Source: CAVOGJ01 sp963700865 (lineage in GTDB: Bacteria; Planctomycetota; Planctomycetia; Pirellulales; Pirellulaceae). From it: a stretch of 64,000 nt of DNA. The position numbers and the translations under genes are program-made. Numbering within the stretch: position 1 is the first letter of the stretch; every line of letters starts with the position of its first letter. The stretch is from assembly GCA_963700865.1 (NCBI GenBank), contig CAVOZC010000018.1, positions 930,001 to 994,000 on the forward strand. Reading direction: 5' to 3'. Under the pieces are notes generated by a model. The model had not been told where the DNA came from. It saw only the letters and a list, made by a program, of their open reading frames with translations, and searched no databases. Shown here one piece after another: positions 6,527 to 15,308 of this stretch.

Positions 6527-7822
6527 TCATCGACTTCCTTTGAGTCGTCTCGCTTCTTGCCAATCCGCCTCCGCTCTGGGGAAGTCGTGCAGTCGCTCGT
6601 ACGCTTCGGCGCGCAATTTGTAGAAGTAGGGATTCGAGGGTGCCAGACGAATGGCTTCACTCAGTTCACGGATCGCCAGACGGTACTCGCCCAACGTACC
6701 GTGACAAAACGCGCGGATGCCGTGGGCTTGAGCGTCATCCGGTGCCAGCTCCACAGCCCGCGTTGCGTCCGCGAGTGCGGCACGATAGGAACCACGTTCG
6801 GTGAAGTACTGAGCTCGGTTGTAAAAGAGTTGTGGATTGTCCGGTGCCAGTTGGATGCCGCGGTCGAAATCAAGTTTGGCATTCTCCAATTGACTTGATT
6901 TCGCGTAGCCGATTCCCCGCTGCAAATAGCCAAAAGCCGACTCCGGTTCGAGCTCGATCGCCTTGTTTGCTGATGAGATCGCGTCGCTGAAGCGATTCGC
7001 TTCATTCTGGAGGAAGGCAAAATTCGCGTAGGCATTCGCGTCACCGCGAAGCGTTACCACCTGTTCGGAATCCTTGAGGGCGTTCGGAAGATCTCCCCGC
7101 CGATAGAGGGCCTCCGCTCGATAGTGATACGGGCACGCATGTTGGGGGTCCTGCCGAATCGACTCGGTACAATTTTCCACCGCAGAGTCGATATCACCGG
7201 CCTCTAAGGATGTGATGCCGGCACGACAGAAATCGATCGAGGCCTGGCTGGACGAGCATTCGGAAGCTACTGCCCGGGCGTAAAATCGCAAGAGTTCGAC
7301 TTGAGACGCATTATCGCTGGTGTGAAAAGCCACCGCATTTCGATTTGGGTAGTGGAGAGTCCCCAGTCGCGACGGGACTTGCAAACCGACATGCGCGGCC
7401 TCGGGAAGCGAATCGTCTGATTTTTGACCGAGCTGAAAGTGCTCCTCGACGACTTCCAGCCTTGGGGACTCAGGGAACTTAATGTCCAATGACTGGACCA
7501 CTCCATCTCGCAGCGTCGCCGCAACCCGAAAACGTTCCCGATCATAAATCAGATACCGATCCCCAGCAGGATCAATCATTTCTTTGTAGGGTGTGCCCCA
7601 TGCCTTCAAGGAAGACAATTCCTCATCGCTGGTTTGCCCAGGCGTCACTCCGAACACCTGTCGCTCTGCCCCGCCTGGCTTCACGGATGGCCGGTGGTTA
7701 TTTGCGTCCTGCGCGGCCACCCACGAGGCGATGAAAAGGGCGAGAAACGAGAGGGTGTTTCGTCGTGTCCAACAACAAGCCCGGCGGGGGTTCCCGCAGT
7801 TGTCGTTTGCTGAGTGGCTCAT
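6527..7822 (-). CDS. Tetratricopeptide-repeat protein, exported or membrane-anchored
   Basis: This is a 431-residue protein. A hydrophobic segment at residues 24-37 after a basic start suggests a signal peptide or anchor. Residues 50-190 form an unrecognised N-terminal domain. Residues 200-430 hold about six TPR units, with repeated patterns such as YHYRAEALYRRGDLPNALKD and AIELEPESAFGYLQRGIGYA. TPR arrays mediate protein-protein contacts. It lies 57 bp downstream of the phospholipase-like gene on the same strand and is probably cotranscribed with it. Confidence 0.8.
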   Translation of the reverse strand: MSHSANDNCGNPRRACCWTRRNTLSFLALFIASWVAAQDANNHRPSVKPGGAERQVFGVTPGQTSDEELSSLKAWGTPYKEMIDPAGDRYLIYDRERFRVAATLRDGVVQSLDIKFPESPRLEVVEEHFQLGQKSDDSLPEAAHVGLQVPSRLGTLHYPNRNAVAFHTSDNASQVELLRFYARAVASECSSSQASIDFCRAGITSLEAGDIDSAVENCTESIRQDPQHACPYHYRAEALYRRGDLPNALKDSEQVVTLRGDANAYANFAFLQNEANRFSDAISSANKAIELEPESAFGYLQRGIGYAKSSQLENAKLDFDRGIQLAPDNPQLFYNRAQYFTERGSYRAALADATRAVELAPDDAQAHGIRAFCHGTLGEYRLAIRELSEAIRLAPSNPYFYKLRAEAYERLHDFPRAEADWQEARRLKGSR

Positions 7823-7879
7823 TGTTACCTACCTATGTGGGTACGTTACCCGCGTGAGCAGCGTTGGGTTCGGCTCCTT

Positions 7880-10525
7880 TTACGGTGCGTCGAAAGCTGA
7901 GTCGATTGAGGACCGCTTGTCGACGTAAATGGGTTTGGGCCGGGATTGTGGCCCCATGGGGGCGTCGACTGGCGTTTCCCCGTTTGCCCGGTGAAGATCA
8001 CTCTCGCCACTGCGGTGTCCCGCGATCGCCTGACTCGACGCGGGCGACAGGACCTCGAATTCCAGTCCGACCAGACGAGGCAATCCTGTCAGCTGTGCCT
8101 CTTCGACCGCGAAACTGCTCAACGTTCCGATGTCTTCCCGTGCACGCCCCATCTGATTGAGTCGCCGTTGGTAGCCGATAGCCGCGGAAACATCATTGGC
8201 TGATTCCAAGGCAAGCCGACGAAGGGCCCAAACCATAATGTAGACCGACTTGCCACGCTGCTGGTCTACGGACGTCATATAAGGCTCGACATGTTCCACT
8301 AGCGCGCGAGCTTGACGATACGCTTCTTCACCGCCGATGTCTGCGTAAAGGGTGACAATCTTGGCGATTTCCTCTAGGAAGAGCTGTTCAGGGGTTCTCT
8401 TGTCGAACCGTCGCTGCGGTTCACTGAGAATGGTTTTCGCGATTTCCGTCCACTCCTGCATCAGTGGCAGCAATTCTTCGGGGCGTGTTGCCCGCCAATA
8501 GTACTTGGTCAGGCACCGCTTCTCGTGAGCCCAACGCAGGCGGCTGTTGTTGGAGTCTGGCCTGGACAACGTTGACTCGACCGCTTTCATGCGAGACTGG
8601 TATTCACGGTCGTTCGCAGGACCGACTTCGAAGTCAAAATCCGTAGCACCGGTAATCCCATCGGCAGTAACGACGTCCACCTGCACGCGATAGGTCCCCG
8701 GCTTGATCCCCGTGAACTCCATATCCGCGTGAGCGAAGGGTTGCAGTCCCGCGAAAAGGGCGAGTAGTCCACCAGACTTGACCTCCCCGCCGCGGACAAA
8801 GTGTTGATAACGTACCTGCCCGTCAAGGCTGGCGCGAATAATGTGATCGTCGAAGATACGTGATGCCTGCGACTGGCGAGGAAGGCGTTGTTTGGCGATG
8901 AGGTCCAACATGGGCGTGTTGTTGTTCGTCGAGCTCTTAATTTCCACGGCAATTTGGACATCGGGCCAGTTGTCGCGAACGCCATACGGTTCGTCGGAAA
9001 CCCAATCACGAAGACTCAGGGTGACATGAATCTGCGACGGCCTCACCGAGGGGTTCTCCAGGGGGACCCAGACGCGGCCCCTTCCAGCACGGCTCTTCCA
9101 GACAAGTTGTTCCTCTTCCGACGTCGCGAGCGGTTCGGAACGGCTCCCCCAAGCCCGCACGTGCTTCCGTTGCCATGAGAAAAGGTATTGTCCATCTTCG
9201 GGCAATCCCACCACGCAAGGTACCCAACCGTCCGACGCGACCGGTTCGCCATCGGGAGTCTGAAATCGCAGCAAGGCGATCTTCCCGAGGGACGTCTTGA
9301 GTTTGGCGGACAACCACATCTCCATGATCTGCGGATTGCCCGGCCAAACTTGTTGGGGGTCACGTCTGTTAAAGTGCACGGGGCCTTCATCGAGATGAAT
9401 GTGAGGTATGCGGAGATCGCTGGGATTCTCATTCCACGTCGAGAAATAGCCATCGGCCAGTTTCACCGCCTCTTCGATCTCTTTATCCCATTCCCGGCAG
9501 AAGACGGTGTAAAGCGAGAGATCGTTGATCCGATAGTCGATGCGTAAAGCCGAAGTCCCGGTGGGATCCTTCGCGATCCGAACATCCTCAATGATGAGCG
9601 GATTCATCAACTTGTCGAACTCTGCGGGAGTCGGCGGCGGACCCTCGACAGCCAAATAGAATTCTCCTTGGGCGAATTTCTTCTCCCACCAATAAAGGAC
9701 TTCATCCTGGCCCCGATGGATGTCGAGGATCGCCTGTGTCAGGATTTGAATATTGCCGGCATTGGCGCGGAGTGATTGACCGAATCCGCCCACGGATGAG
9801 GTGGGGACTTCGCTCCCGTCGGGCAGCGTGTACGAATTCCAGTCCGCCGGGAGTGACACATAGGCGAGTGAGTTCTGGCAGCGTGGACAAGTTACCTGGT
9901 TCATTGCCCTGTCAGTGACTTTGCCGGTGCCCTCGCAACGAGGGCAGTCCTTCGGTATCGGATAGGTCTTGGCGAACGCACGCTGTACCATCTCAGCCGG
10001 TACGGCCGCTGCGTTCACCACGAAACGCTCCACGTCAAATCCGCGTTGTGCTGCCCGGCGGAACGCGTGTTCGCATTCGACCATTTCGAGTTTCTTGTGT
10101 CGCGTCGGGCTAACTTCGAAATAGCCTCCAAAGCGATTTACGAGTGGATGGATGCGACTGTCGACGCAGTAATGTGTCAGCCATCCCAGTGCGAACGCCT
10201 TCTCGCGGTCAGAGCTCGCCGTCGCCAACAGATTCATGGCCAATCGACCCGTCTCGATGCGATGAGACTCGGTGCCCGCAGGGAAGTGTTCGACACCAAA
10301 TTCGTCGGTGACACCGATTTGCACGTAATGTGTTGTATAGGCGATGTCGGGTCCGGCAGAGCCAGCCAAATAGGCATCCAGCTCGCGGTTGAGGAGGGCT
10401 TGAAGCGATGGCGGTGCCTCCTCTTTGATTCGCATCGCCGCGTACATGTGGCCCACTAACTGACTCGCGAAGGCCTGTGAACCTATCAGTATCGCGACGA
10501 ACGCCGGCAGTACCCACAACCTCAT
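7880..10525 (-). CDS. Large secreted protein with zinc-dependent phospholipase C-like domain
   Basis: This is an 881-residue protein. The start is ATG 10525, preceded by GGAGAAG and followed by the signal peptide MRLWVLPAFVAILIGSQAFA; the upstream open frame is not coding. Residues about 20-170 resemble the zinc-dependent phospholipase C / S1-P1 nuclease fold, with metal-type histidines in GHMYAAM, THYVQIG and GWLTHYCVDSRIHP. A zinc-ribbon-like pair of CPRC motifs lies near residues 195-217 (CPRCEGTG and CPRCQ). The middle and C-terminal parts look like beta-sandwich domains followed by a helical region. It was probably exported. Substrate is unknown. Confidence 0.7.
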   Translation of the reverse strand: MRLWVLPAFVAILIGSQAFASQLVGHMYAAMRIKEEAPPSLQALLNRELDAYLAGSAGPDIAYTTHYVQIGVTDEFGVEHFPAGTESHRIETGRLAMNLLATASSDREKAFALGWLTHYCVDSRIHPLVNRFGGYFEVSPTRHKKLEMVECEHAFRRAAQRGFDVERFVVNAAAVPAEMVQRAFAKTYPIPKDCPRCEGTGKVTDRAMNQVTCPRCQNSLAYVSLPADWNSYTLPDGSEVPTSSVGGFGQSLRANAGNIQILTQAILDIHRGQDEVLYWWEKKFAQGEFYLAVEGPPPTPAEFDKLMNPLIIEDVRIAKDPTGTSALRIDYRINDLSLYTVFCREWDKEIEEAVKLADGYFSTWNENPSDLRIPHIHLDEGPVHFNRRDPQQVWPGNPQIMEMWLSAKLKTSLGKIALLRFQTPDGEPVASDGWVPCVVGLPEDGQYLFSWQRKHVRAWGSRSEPLATSEEEQLVWKSRAGRGRVWVPLENPSVRPSQIHVTLSLRDWVSDEPYGVRDNWPDVQIAVEIKSSTNNNTPMLDLIAKQRLPRQSQASRIFDDHIIRASLDGQVRYQHFVRGGEVKSGGLLALFAGLQPFAHADMEFTGIKPGTYRVQVDVVTADGITGATDFDFEVGPANDREYQSRMKAVESTLSRPDSNNSRLRWAHEKRCLTKYYWRATRPEELLPLMQEWTEIAKTILSEPQRRFDKRTPEQLFLEEIAKIVTLYADIGGEEAYRQARALVEHVEPYMTSVDQQRGKSVYIMVWALRRLALESANDVSAAIGYQRRLNQMGRAREDIGTLSSFAVEEAQLTGLPRLVGLEFEVLSPASSQAIAGHRSGESDLHRANGETPVDAPMGPQSRPKPIYVDKRSSIDSAFDAP

Positions 10526-10847
10526 CGTCTTCTCCTCTTGCAGCTGAAGCCGTTTGTGGTCATTGCGCACTCCCCCCAATCCCCCCCAAGGCACCTGCAA
10601 TTCCCGTACCACCAAACATGACAGAAGATCAGCTGGAAAAGCGCGCCGCGACGCACTATAGACGGAAATTACTGGTACAGTGGGCACAGTTCATAGGCCC
10701 AGGGCACTACCACGCCTCGCTAGAAGTGGATTTCTGATTCCCCTGTCAGAGTGACTTCGCGTGTGTGGATGTCCAGCTGGTCGTTTTTTCGCAGCCCGGT
10801 CGCGGGATGCGCGATCTCACCCAGCGCTTCGAGAGGAACGCCGTGAT
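10526..10847. other. Intergenic stretch, nothing recognised
   Basis: This 322-bp stretch lies upstream of the phospholipase-like gene and before the transposase remnant. It contains the ribosome site of the former and C-rich runs near 10568-10590, but no gene. Confidence 0.5.
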
Positions 10848-11336
10848 GGCATCCGCAGATTCTCTCTCCTTTGGACTTCCTGGCGGAGTTCACGCGGCAT
10901 GTGCGCCCCACCGATGGTCATCTCATTCGATACTACGGCTGTTATTCGAATAGGAGCTGCGGGCTACGAGCGAAGGCAGCCTCAGCGGCGACCGAGACAG
11001 CGTGCAGCGTAGACGGTGCAAACAAGAAGGGGACCTGTCGCAGCAGCGCCACCTGGGCCATGCTGATCAAGCGGGTGTATGCTTGGGATCCGATTTCCTG
11101 CCCGCAATGCGGTGGCCAGATGATGGTCGTCGCCTTCAGCGAGCCGCTGCAAAGGGAGGTGAGCGAGAAGATCCTCAAGCACTGTGGTGTGTGGCAGGCG
11201 TCTTCCACAATACCGACCTCCAGCCGGTGCCGAGGGGGACCGAAAGGAGATGCCTTGCCGTTCCTCTGGGGGACCCCACGAACTGACGTACGTGGACCAG
11301 GATATTTTCGAGGCCTCATTCAGGGCCGCACCACAT
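10848..11336 (+). pseudogene. IS91-family transposase remnant (C-terminal part)
   Basis: The translation contains SPLDFLAEFTRHVRPTDGHL, IRYYGCYSNRS and IKRVYAWDPISCPQCGGQM, which match the C-terminal half of IS91/IS801-type HUH transposases including the zinc-binding CPQCGGQM motif. A frameshift at about 11235 moves the closing ELTYVDQDIF motif to the next frame. The N-terminal catalytic HUH part is absent and no element ends are visible. It marks past mobile-element activity within the cassette region. Confidence 0.72.
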
Positions 11337-11504
11337 GGCCCTGTGGAGACGATCTGCGCCGACTGCGGCGTGCGGCCACTTCTGAATGTTCCCTAGGGCA
11401 AGCTTCCACGTGTTTTGCTCTCGGGAACATCATCCTCGCGCCCCCCTGCCTCTATCTTCCTACCGGATCTTTCTACCGGAAATCAGATTTCCTATCATTA
11501 AGCG

Positions 11505-11846
11505 ATGAAGATGTTGCTACCTCCGAAAGACGGGTTTTCAAGTAACATAAATGTTCAGCACCAAGCGTTTCCAGGCGCTCTTAAAGACTATGCGGCGCTC
11601 TCCTGGACCCAGTCGAGGGGAGCTGGCTTAACGATCACGAATGAACGAATGGACGATTCAGGTTACACGGCTGAAGCAGTTGGCCAAGTGGCGGGAATAG
11701 AAATCGAGCTGCACTTCTATTTCCGAGCAATTAAAGCTGGCGACAACGTCATACTTGCGACGGCAGCGGTCCCAAATTCGAGGTGGGACGCCGAAAAGAT
11801 TCTACTCGCGCCGATAGTTAACAGCCTTAAACCGATTCACGAGTAG
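11505..11846 (+). CDS. DcrB-like small protein
   Basis: This is a 113-residue protein whose body follows the pattern of DcrB/DUF1795-type proteins: FSSNINVQHQAFPGALKDY, a middle GIEIELHFYFRAIKAGDNVI and a final SRWDAEKILLAPIVNSLKPI. These are small beta-rich proteins of uncertain role. It is the last gene before attC site 9, in cassette orientation. The start region is short for the family, so the N-terminus may have been lost to the neighbouring IS91 debris. Confidence 0.5.
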   Translation: MKMLLPPKDGFSSNINVQHQAFPGALKDYAALSWTQSRGAGLTITNERMDDSGYTAEAVGQVAGIEIELHFYFRAIKAGDNVILATAAVPNSRWDAEKILLAPIVNSLKPIHE

Positions 11847-11874
11847 ATGGTACAACGACTGCTTGAGGACGGCA

Positions 11875-11961
11875 ACATAACAACGGCATGAACGCGGAGC
11901 CGCCGACAACGCGTTTGCAGGTTGGGCATCAACCGCGGCGGCCCGGTTATGCCAACCGTTC
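11875..11961 (+). other. attC site 9
   Basis: GGCATGAACGCGGAGCCGCC on the left pairs with GGCGGCCCGGTTATGCC on the right with unpaired G and A bases on the left. ACATAAC at 11875-11881 fits RYYYAAC apart from one base. GTT lies at 11958-11960 and opens copy 3 of the repeated cassette. Confidence 0.83.
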
Positions 11962-12462
11962 TGCCTGAAAAGTGCGCGGTGGTTGCATGGATGGGCGTGT
12001 TTTCCATTGATGGATCGTTGGTTGCACGTTGCGGCGGCAATGAACCACTCGCGCGTGAGTGTGTCGCCGATGGTCCGCTGCGGAGATGTGGCATTGCGTC
12101 GAAGCGGAATGCACGGCGAGTTTCGTAGTCCAATTCTTCGTTCTATCGGTCTGTTCCTTCGGCAAAGATGAAGCGCCGCAGCATTTGCGCGGTCTGAGTC
12201 TCTCACGGAGGCGCGGAGCACACGGAGGGAGTTGTCGATTTTCTCCGTGAGCCCCGTGACTCCGTGAGATCAAATGCAGACGTGTTGGCCGTAAACACTT
12301 GGTGCACGGCACCCCGAGTCGGTATGATGACTGGGTGAAGCGAGTCCCGAGGTCATCGTGTTTGCCGCTTCAAAACAGACAGAACAACGAAATGCACGGG
12401 AGCAACGGGTCGCGCGTTTCGGTACTTGTTGACTCCAACTCCGTTGCCCCGCGATTTCAAAC
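11958..12462 (+). repeat. Repeated ~508-bp non-coding cassette, copy 3
   Basis: This is the third copy, directly followed by copy 4. It starts GTTCTGCCTGAAAAGTGCGC and keeps the internal hairpin and terminal attC. A 4-nt deletion near 12029 relative to the other copies destroys any shared reading frame. Confidence 0.85.
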
Positions 12463-12466
12463 GTTC
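12378..12466 (+). other. attC site 10 (between tandem copies 3 and 4)
   Basis: It has the same paired arms as attC site 1. AAC lies at 12383-12385 and GTT at 12463-12465. Confidence 0.85.
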
Positions 12467-12971
12467 TGTCTGAAAAGTGCGCGGTGGTTGCATGGATGGT
12501 CGTGTTTTCAATTGATGGATCGTTGGTTGCACAGTGCTTGCGGCGGCAATGAACCACTCGCGCGTGAGTGTGTCGCGGATGGTCCGCTGCGGAGATGCGG
12601 CATCGCTTCGAAGCGGAATGCACGGGGAATTTCGTAGTCCAATTTTTCGTTCTATCGGTCTGTTCCTTCGGCAAAGATGAATCGTCGCAGCATTTGCGCG
12701 GTCTGAGTCTCTCACGGAGGCGCGGAGCACACGGAGGGAGTTGTCGATTTTCTCCGTGAGCCCCGTGACTCCGTGAGATCAAATGCAGACGTGTTGGCCG
12801 TAAACACTTGGTGCACGGCACCCCGAGTCGGTATGATGACTGGGTGAAGCGAGTCCCGAGGTCATCGTGTTTGCCGCTTCAAGACAGACAGAACAACGAA
12901 ATGCACGGGAGCAACGGGTCGCGCGTTTCGGTACTTGTTGACTCCAACTCCGTTGCCCCGTGATGTTAAAC
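12463..12971 (+). repeat. Repeated ~508-bp non-coding cassette, copy 4
   Basis: This is the fourth copy, in tandem with copy 3. It retains the GTTCTGTCTGAAAAG start, the hairpin and the attC. It differs from copy 3 by scattered substitutions and one 4-nt indel, so the tandem pair is not a very recent duplication. Confidence 0.85.
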
Positions 12972-12975
12972 GTTC
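12887..12975 (+). other. attC site 11 (last recognisable site)
   Basis: It has the same arms as attC site 1. AAC lies at 12892-12894 and GTT at 12972-12974. The 296 bp from here to the next gene hold nothing recognised, and no further attC follows. Confidence 0.84.
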
Positions 12976-13271
12976 TGCGCGCTACTCTGCCGTCCAAAAT
13001 GCACGCGGCCGAATTACGTGCTTGTCAGATCCGTGCGATGGCACCGTGAGGATTCAATCGGCTGCGGATATTGTTGTGCTCTTTTGCAAGGGGTGCTCCG
13101 AATCGGCTCTCAGGCACGAGAGCGTGCTGCGGTTTATCGAGCCCGTCGCTCGTAGATCAGGGAAATTGACAGCCCGCTCAGCAGTTTGCTTGTCATTGCG
13201 ACGTCCAATTGCAAAAATGCAATCGTGAAGTCTTGATTGAAACTCACCTAGATACCGTGTGGGAACATCTC

Positions 13272-13955
13272 ATGATTCTCCCGACCCGATTCAAAGACGT
13301 TGTGGGCTACAATTCGGTAGGCTGGTGGCTCGCATGTCTTGTTTTTCTCTTGCCCACTGGTGAGGTTGTGCTCGCCGAATGGACAACGGTGGTCAATCCC
13401 AACAGTGGTATGGTCCTCGCGCCAAAGGTCTTCTACGATCCACGCGACGGGTTGGTCTACATCGAGAACGACGGGCCCAATGGCTCCGTCGACTCCCACG
13501 ACAATGTGACGTTACTTGGCGACGACATTGGGATGATTAGTCTTCTCCTTGGTGTTAACTATGACTACATTCCCTTCGGGGACACCGATCCGGTCCTGCC
13601 CATCTATTCGGACGGAATCGCCTGGCCCCCACCCACGGTGTTTGGTTCAAAACTCCAACTGTCAGGTACCGCGATTGTCGGCTCTTTCTTGCCTATTTCC
13701 GCCCGACCTGTCGCTGTCGCCCAACTGCCAACCGGATTGGGGCTGGAAGCCTTTCAATACCAAACAAACCGATACTCTCTGGAGATGGGCGTCAACTTTT
13801 CGTTGGGCGCACCCGGTACAACGCTCTTTGATGAACATCCCGTTGCGAGTGGCAACTTCCGTATCTTGCCTGAGCCAGCGGGCGCAACGCCAGCCTTCCT
13901 TTGCGCCGCGATTCTTGGCAGCCACGCGCGTAAGAAAAAGCACTCTTTAAGTTGA
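13272..13955 (+). CDS. Secreted protein with PEP-CTERM tail
   Basis: This is a 227-residue protein. I place the start at ATG 13272, which gives a signal-peptide-like segment (WWLACLVFLLPTGEVVLAEW, residues about 17-36). The body has an unrecognised beta-rich sequence. The C-terminus has a PEP motif (RILPEPAGATP), a hydrophobic stretch and a final basic cluster (ARKKKHS), the layout of PEP-CTERM sorting signals handled by exosortase. The dockerin-like pair seen in other PEP-CTERM proteins of this window is absent. Function unknown; location is probably the cell surface or exopolymer. Confidence 0.65.
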   Translation: MILPTRFKDVVGYNSVGWWLACLVFLLPTGEVVLAEWTTVVNPNSGMVLAPKVFYDPRDGLVYIENDGPNGSVDSHDNVTLLGDDIGMISLLLGVNYDYIPFGDTDPVLPIYSDGIAWPPPTVFGSKLQLSGTAIVGSFLPISARPVAVAQLPTGLGLEAFQYQTNRYSLEMGVNFSLGAPGTTLFDEHPVASGNFRILPEPAGATPAFLCAAILGSHARKKKHSLS

Positions 13956-14045
13956 GAGAACAAACTTTGGTGTTTCAAATGAGCGGAGCTGGTCGGAGTA
14001 TTCTGATCTGACTCGCCCGACCGAATGCAGTGTGGAGTGCAGGCG

Positions 14046-15308
14046 ATGAGGCAGATTCTTGTAGTGACGCTGTTGTCGGCCGGGACAACGGCTCTGCTTT
14101 TCACCAGGTCAGGCAAGGCGGCCGAAACGTCGCGACCAGTCCTGCAAATCATCAACGGTAGCCAACAGGCCATCAACATCTACTGGCTTAAGTCGGACGC
14201 GGATCACGTGCCGAACGGAACCGTCGCGCCGGGCAACGACACCTTCATAACCACCACACTTGGCCATCGCTTCAAGATTGTCGGACAGGACCATCCTTTC
14301 GAGACAACAGTGACCAGCGAAGTAGCCATACAAGCCTGTCGATTTGATCCGCCCGACAATGACGGCATACCGGCCTTCTATACACAGCGTATCAGCGCAA
14401 ACGGTTTTCCTATCGTTGCTTCCGCGAAAGTGAACCCCTACGCGCTCAAAGAGGCCGCTTATCTCGTGAATCTGATGTTGGCGAAACGCCCCCATGTGCG
14501 AAGGGCAATGATACGCAGCGGCGCGCGCCTGTGTATCCTGGCCCACAACGAGTTTACTACCGAACAACCGGAATTCGTGCGACTGGTCGATCGCCCGGCG
14601 ACGGATTTCCCGGAGGTTTCCGGTAAGGATTACTGGGACGCGCGTGCCCGTGGGATGGGCGGCAGCGAGCGTGATCCCTACTGCTCCTGCGCCGAGGAAA
14701 ATCTACTCGGCTATCCCGGCGACCCCTATGCCGCTGAGTGCATCCTCATCCATGAACTCGCTCACAGCATCCACCTGCGAGGCATGGTGAACGTGGACCC
14801 GACCTTCGACGTTCGGCTCAAAGCGGCTTACGACGCGGCGATGGCGGCCGGCCTGTGGAAGGGCAAGTACCCGAGCATCAATCACCATGAGTACTTCGCC
14901 GAGGGCGTGCAGTCGTGGTTTGACAACAACCGCGAGAACGACCACGACCATAATCATGTAAACACGCGAGAGGAACTGCTCAGATACGATCCTCACCTGG
15001 CAAGAATCTGCCGCGAGGTGTTCGATGACACGGAACTCCGGTACAGCAAGCCAGTCACGCGACTTAATGGATACTTGGAAGGTTATGATCCTTCCACAGC
15101 CCCGCGGTTCGAGTGGCCGAAACGACTAGACGACGCGAGAAACCAAATACGTCGCGCAGCACAAAGGCGCGACCGCAATGCGAACCAGAGCTTGGACATG
15201 GACGGTTATACGGTTGAGCAACCGTTGGGCTCTACATCTGGTATTGATACACGCGCCGCAATCAGACTGTCAGCAGGTACTGCGTTGCCAGATCAACTGT
15301 TTTCATAA
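14046..15308 (+). CDS. Zinc metallopeptidase with VHL-beta-like domain
   Basis: This is a 420-residue protein. The start at ATG 14046 gives the signal peptide MRQILVVTLLSAGTTALLF; an ATG at 14025 is also in frame. Residues about 30-85 (LQIINGSQQAINIYWL through PGNDTFITTTLGHRFKIV) resemble the beta domain of the VHL protein. The peptidase part carries HELAHSIH (HExxH zinc motif, residues about 240-247) and NHHEYFAEGVQSWFD, whose glutamate could be the third, gluzincin-type ligand. It should be exported and proteolytic. Its last 47 bp overlap the convergent P-loop gene. Confidence 0.75.
   Translation: MRQILVVTLLSAGTTALLFTRSGKAAETSRPVLQIINGSQQAINIYWLKSDADHVPNGTVAPGNDTFITTTLGHRFKIVGQDHPFETTVTSEVAIQACRFDPPDNDGIPAFYTQRISANGFPIVASAKVNPYALKEAAYLVNLMLAKRPHVRRAMIRSGARLCILAHNEFTTEQPEFVRLVDRPATDFPEVSGKDYWDARARGMGGSERDPYCSCAEENLLGYPGDPYAAECILIHELAHSIHLRGMVNVDPTFDVRLKAAYDAAMAAGLWKGKYPSINHHEYFAEGVQSWFDNNRENDHDHNHVNTREELLRYDPHLARICREVFDDTELRYSKPVTRLNGYLEGYDPSTAPRFEWPKRLDDARNQIRRAAQRRDRNANQSLDMDGYTVEQPLGSTSGIDTRAAIRLSAGTALPDQLFS

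Larger units (their letters stand above)
1..12975 (+). mobile_element. Integron gene-cassette array (CALIN-like), interrupted
   Basis: Eleven attC-like sites punctuate this stretch, eight between 435 and 5620 and three between 11875 and 12975. In every case AAC at the left end and GTT (ATT once) at the right end lie 78-80 bp apart, and cassette genes lie on the + strand with the attC at their 3' side, as expected of integron cassettes. Sequence 1-15 looks like the tail of a twelfth site. The stretch 5621-11874 has no attC and carries - strand genes and debris, so it is probably a later insertion or a lost boundary. No tyrosine integrase is present; by the usual layout it would lie to the left of position 1. 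Confidence 0.8.

Noticed and set aside
10526..10687. 54-residue N-terminal extension of the phospholipase C-like gene
   Set aside because: ATG 10525 has a GGAGAAG site and is followed by a proper signal peptide, while the extension has neither.
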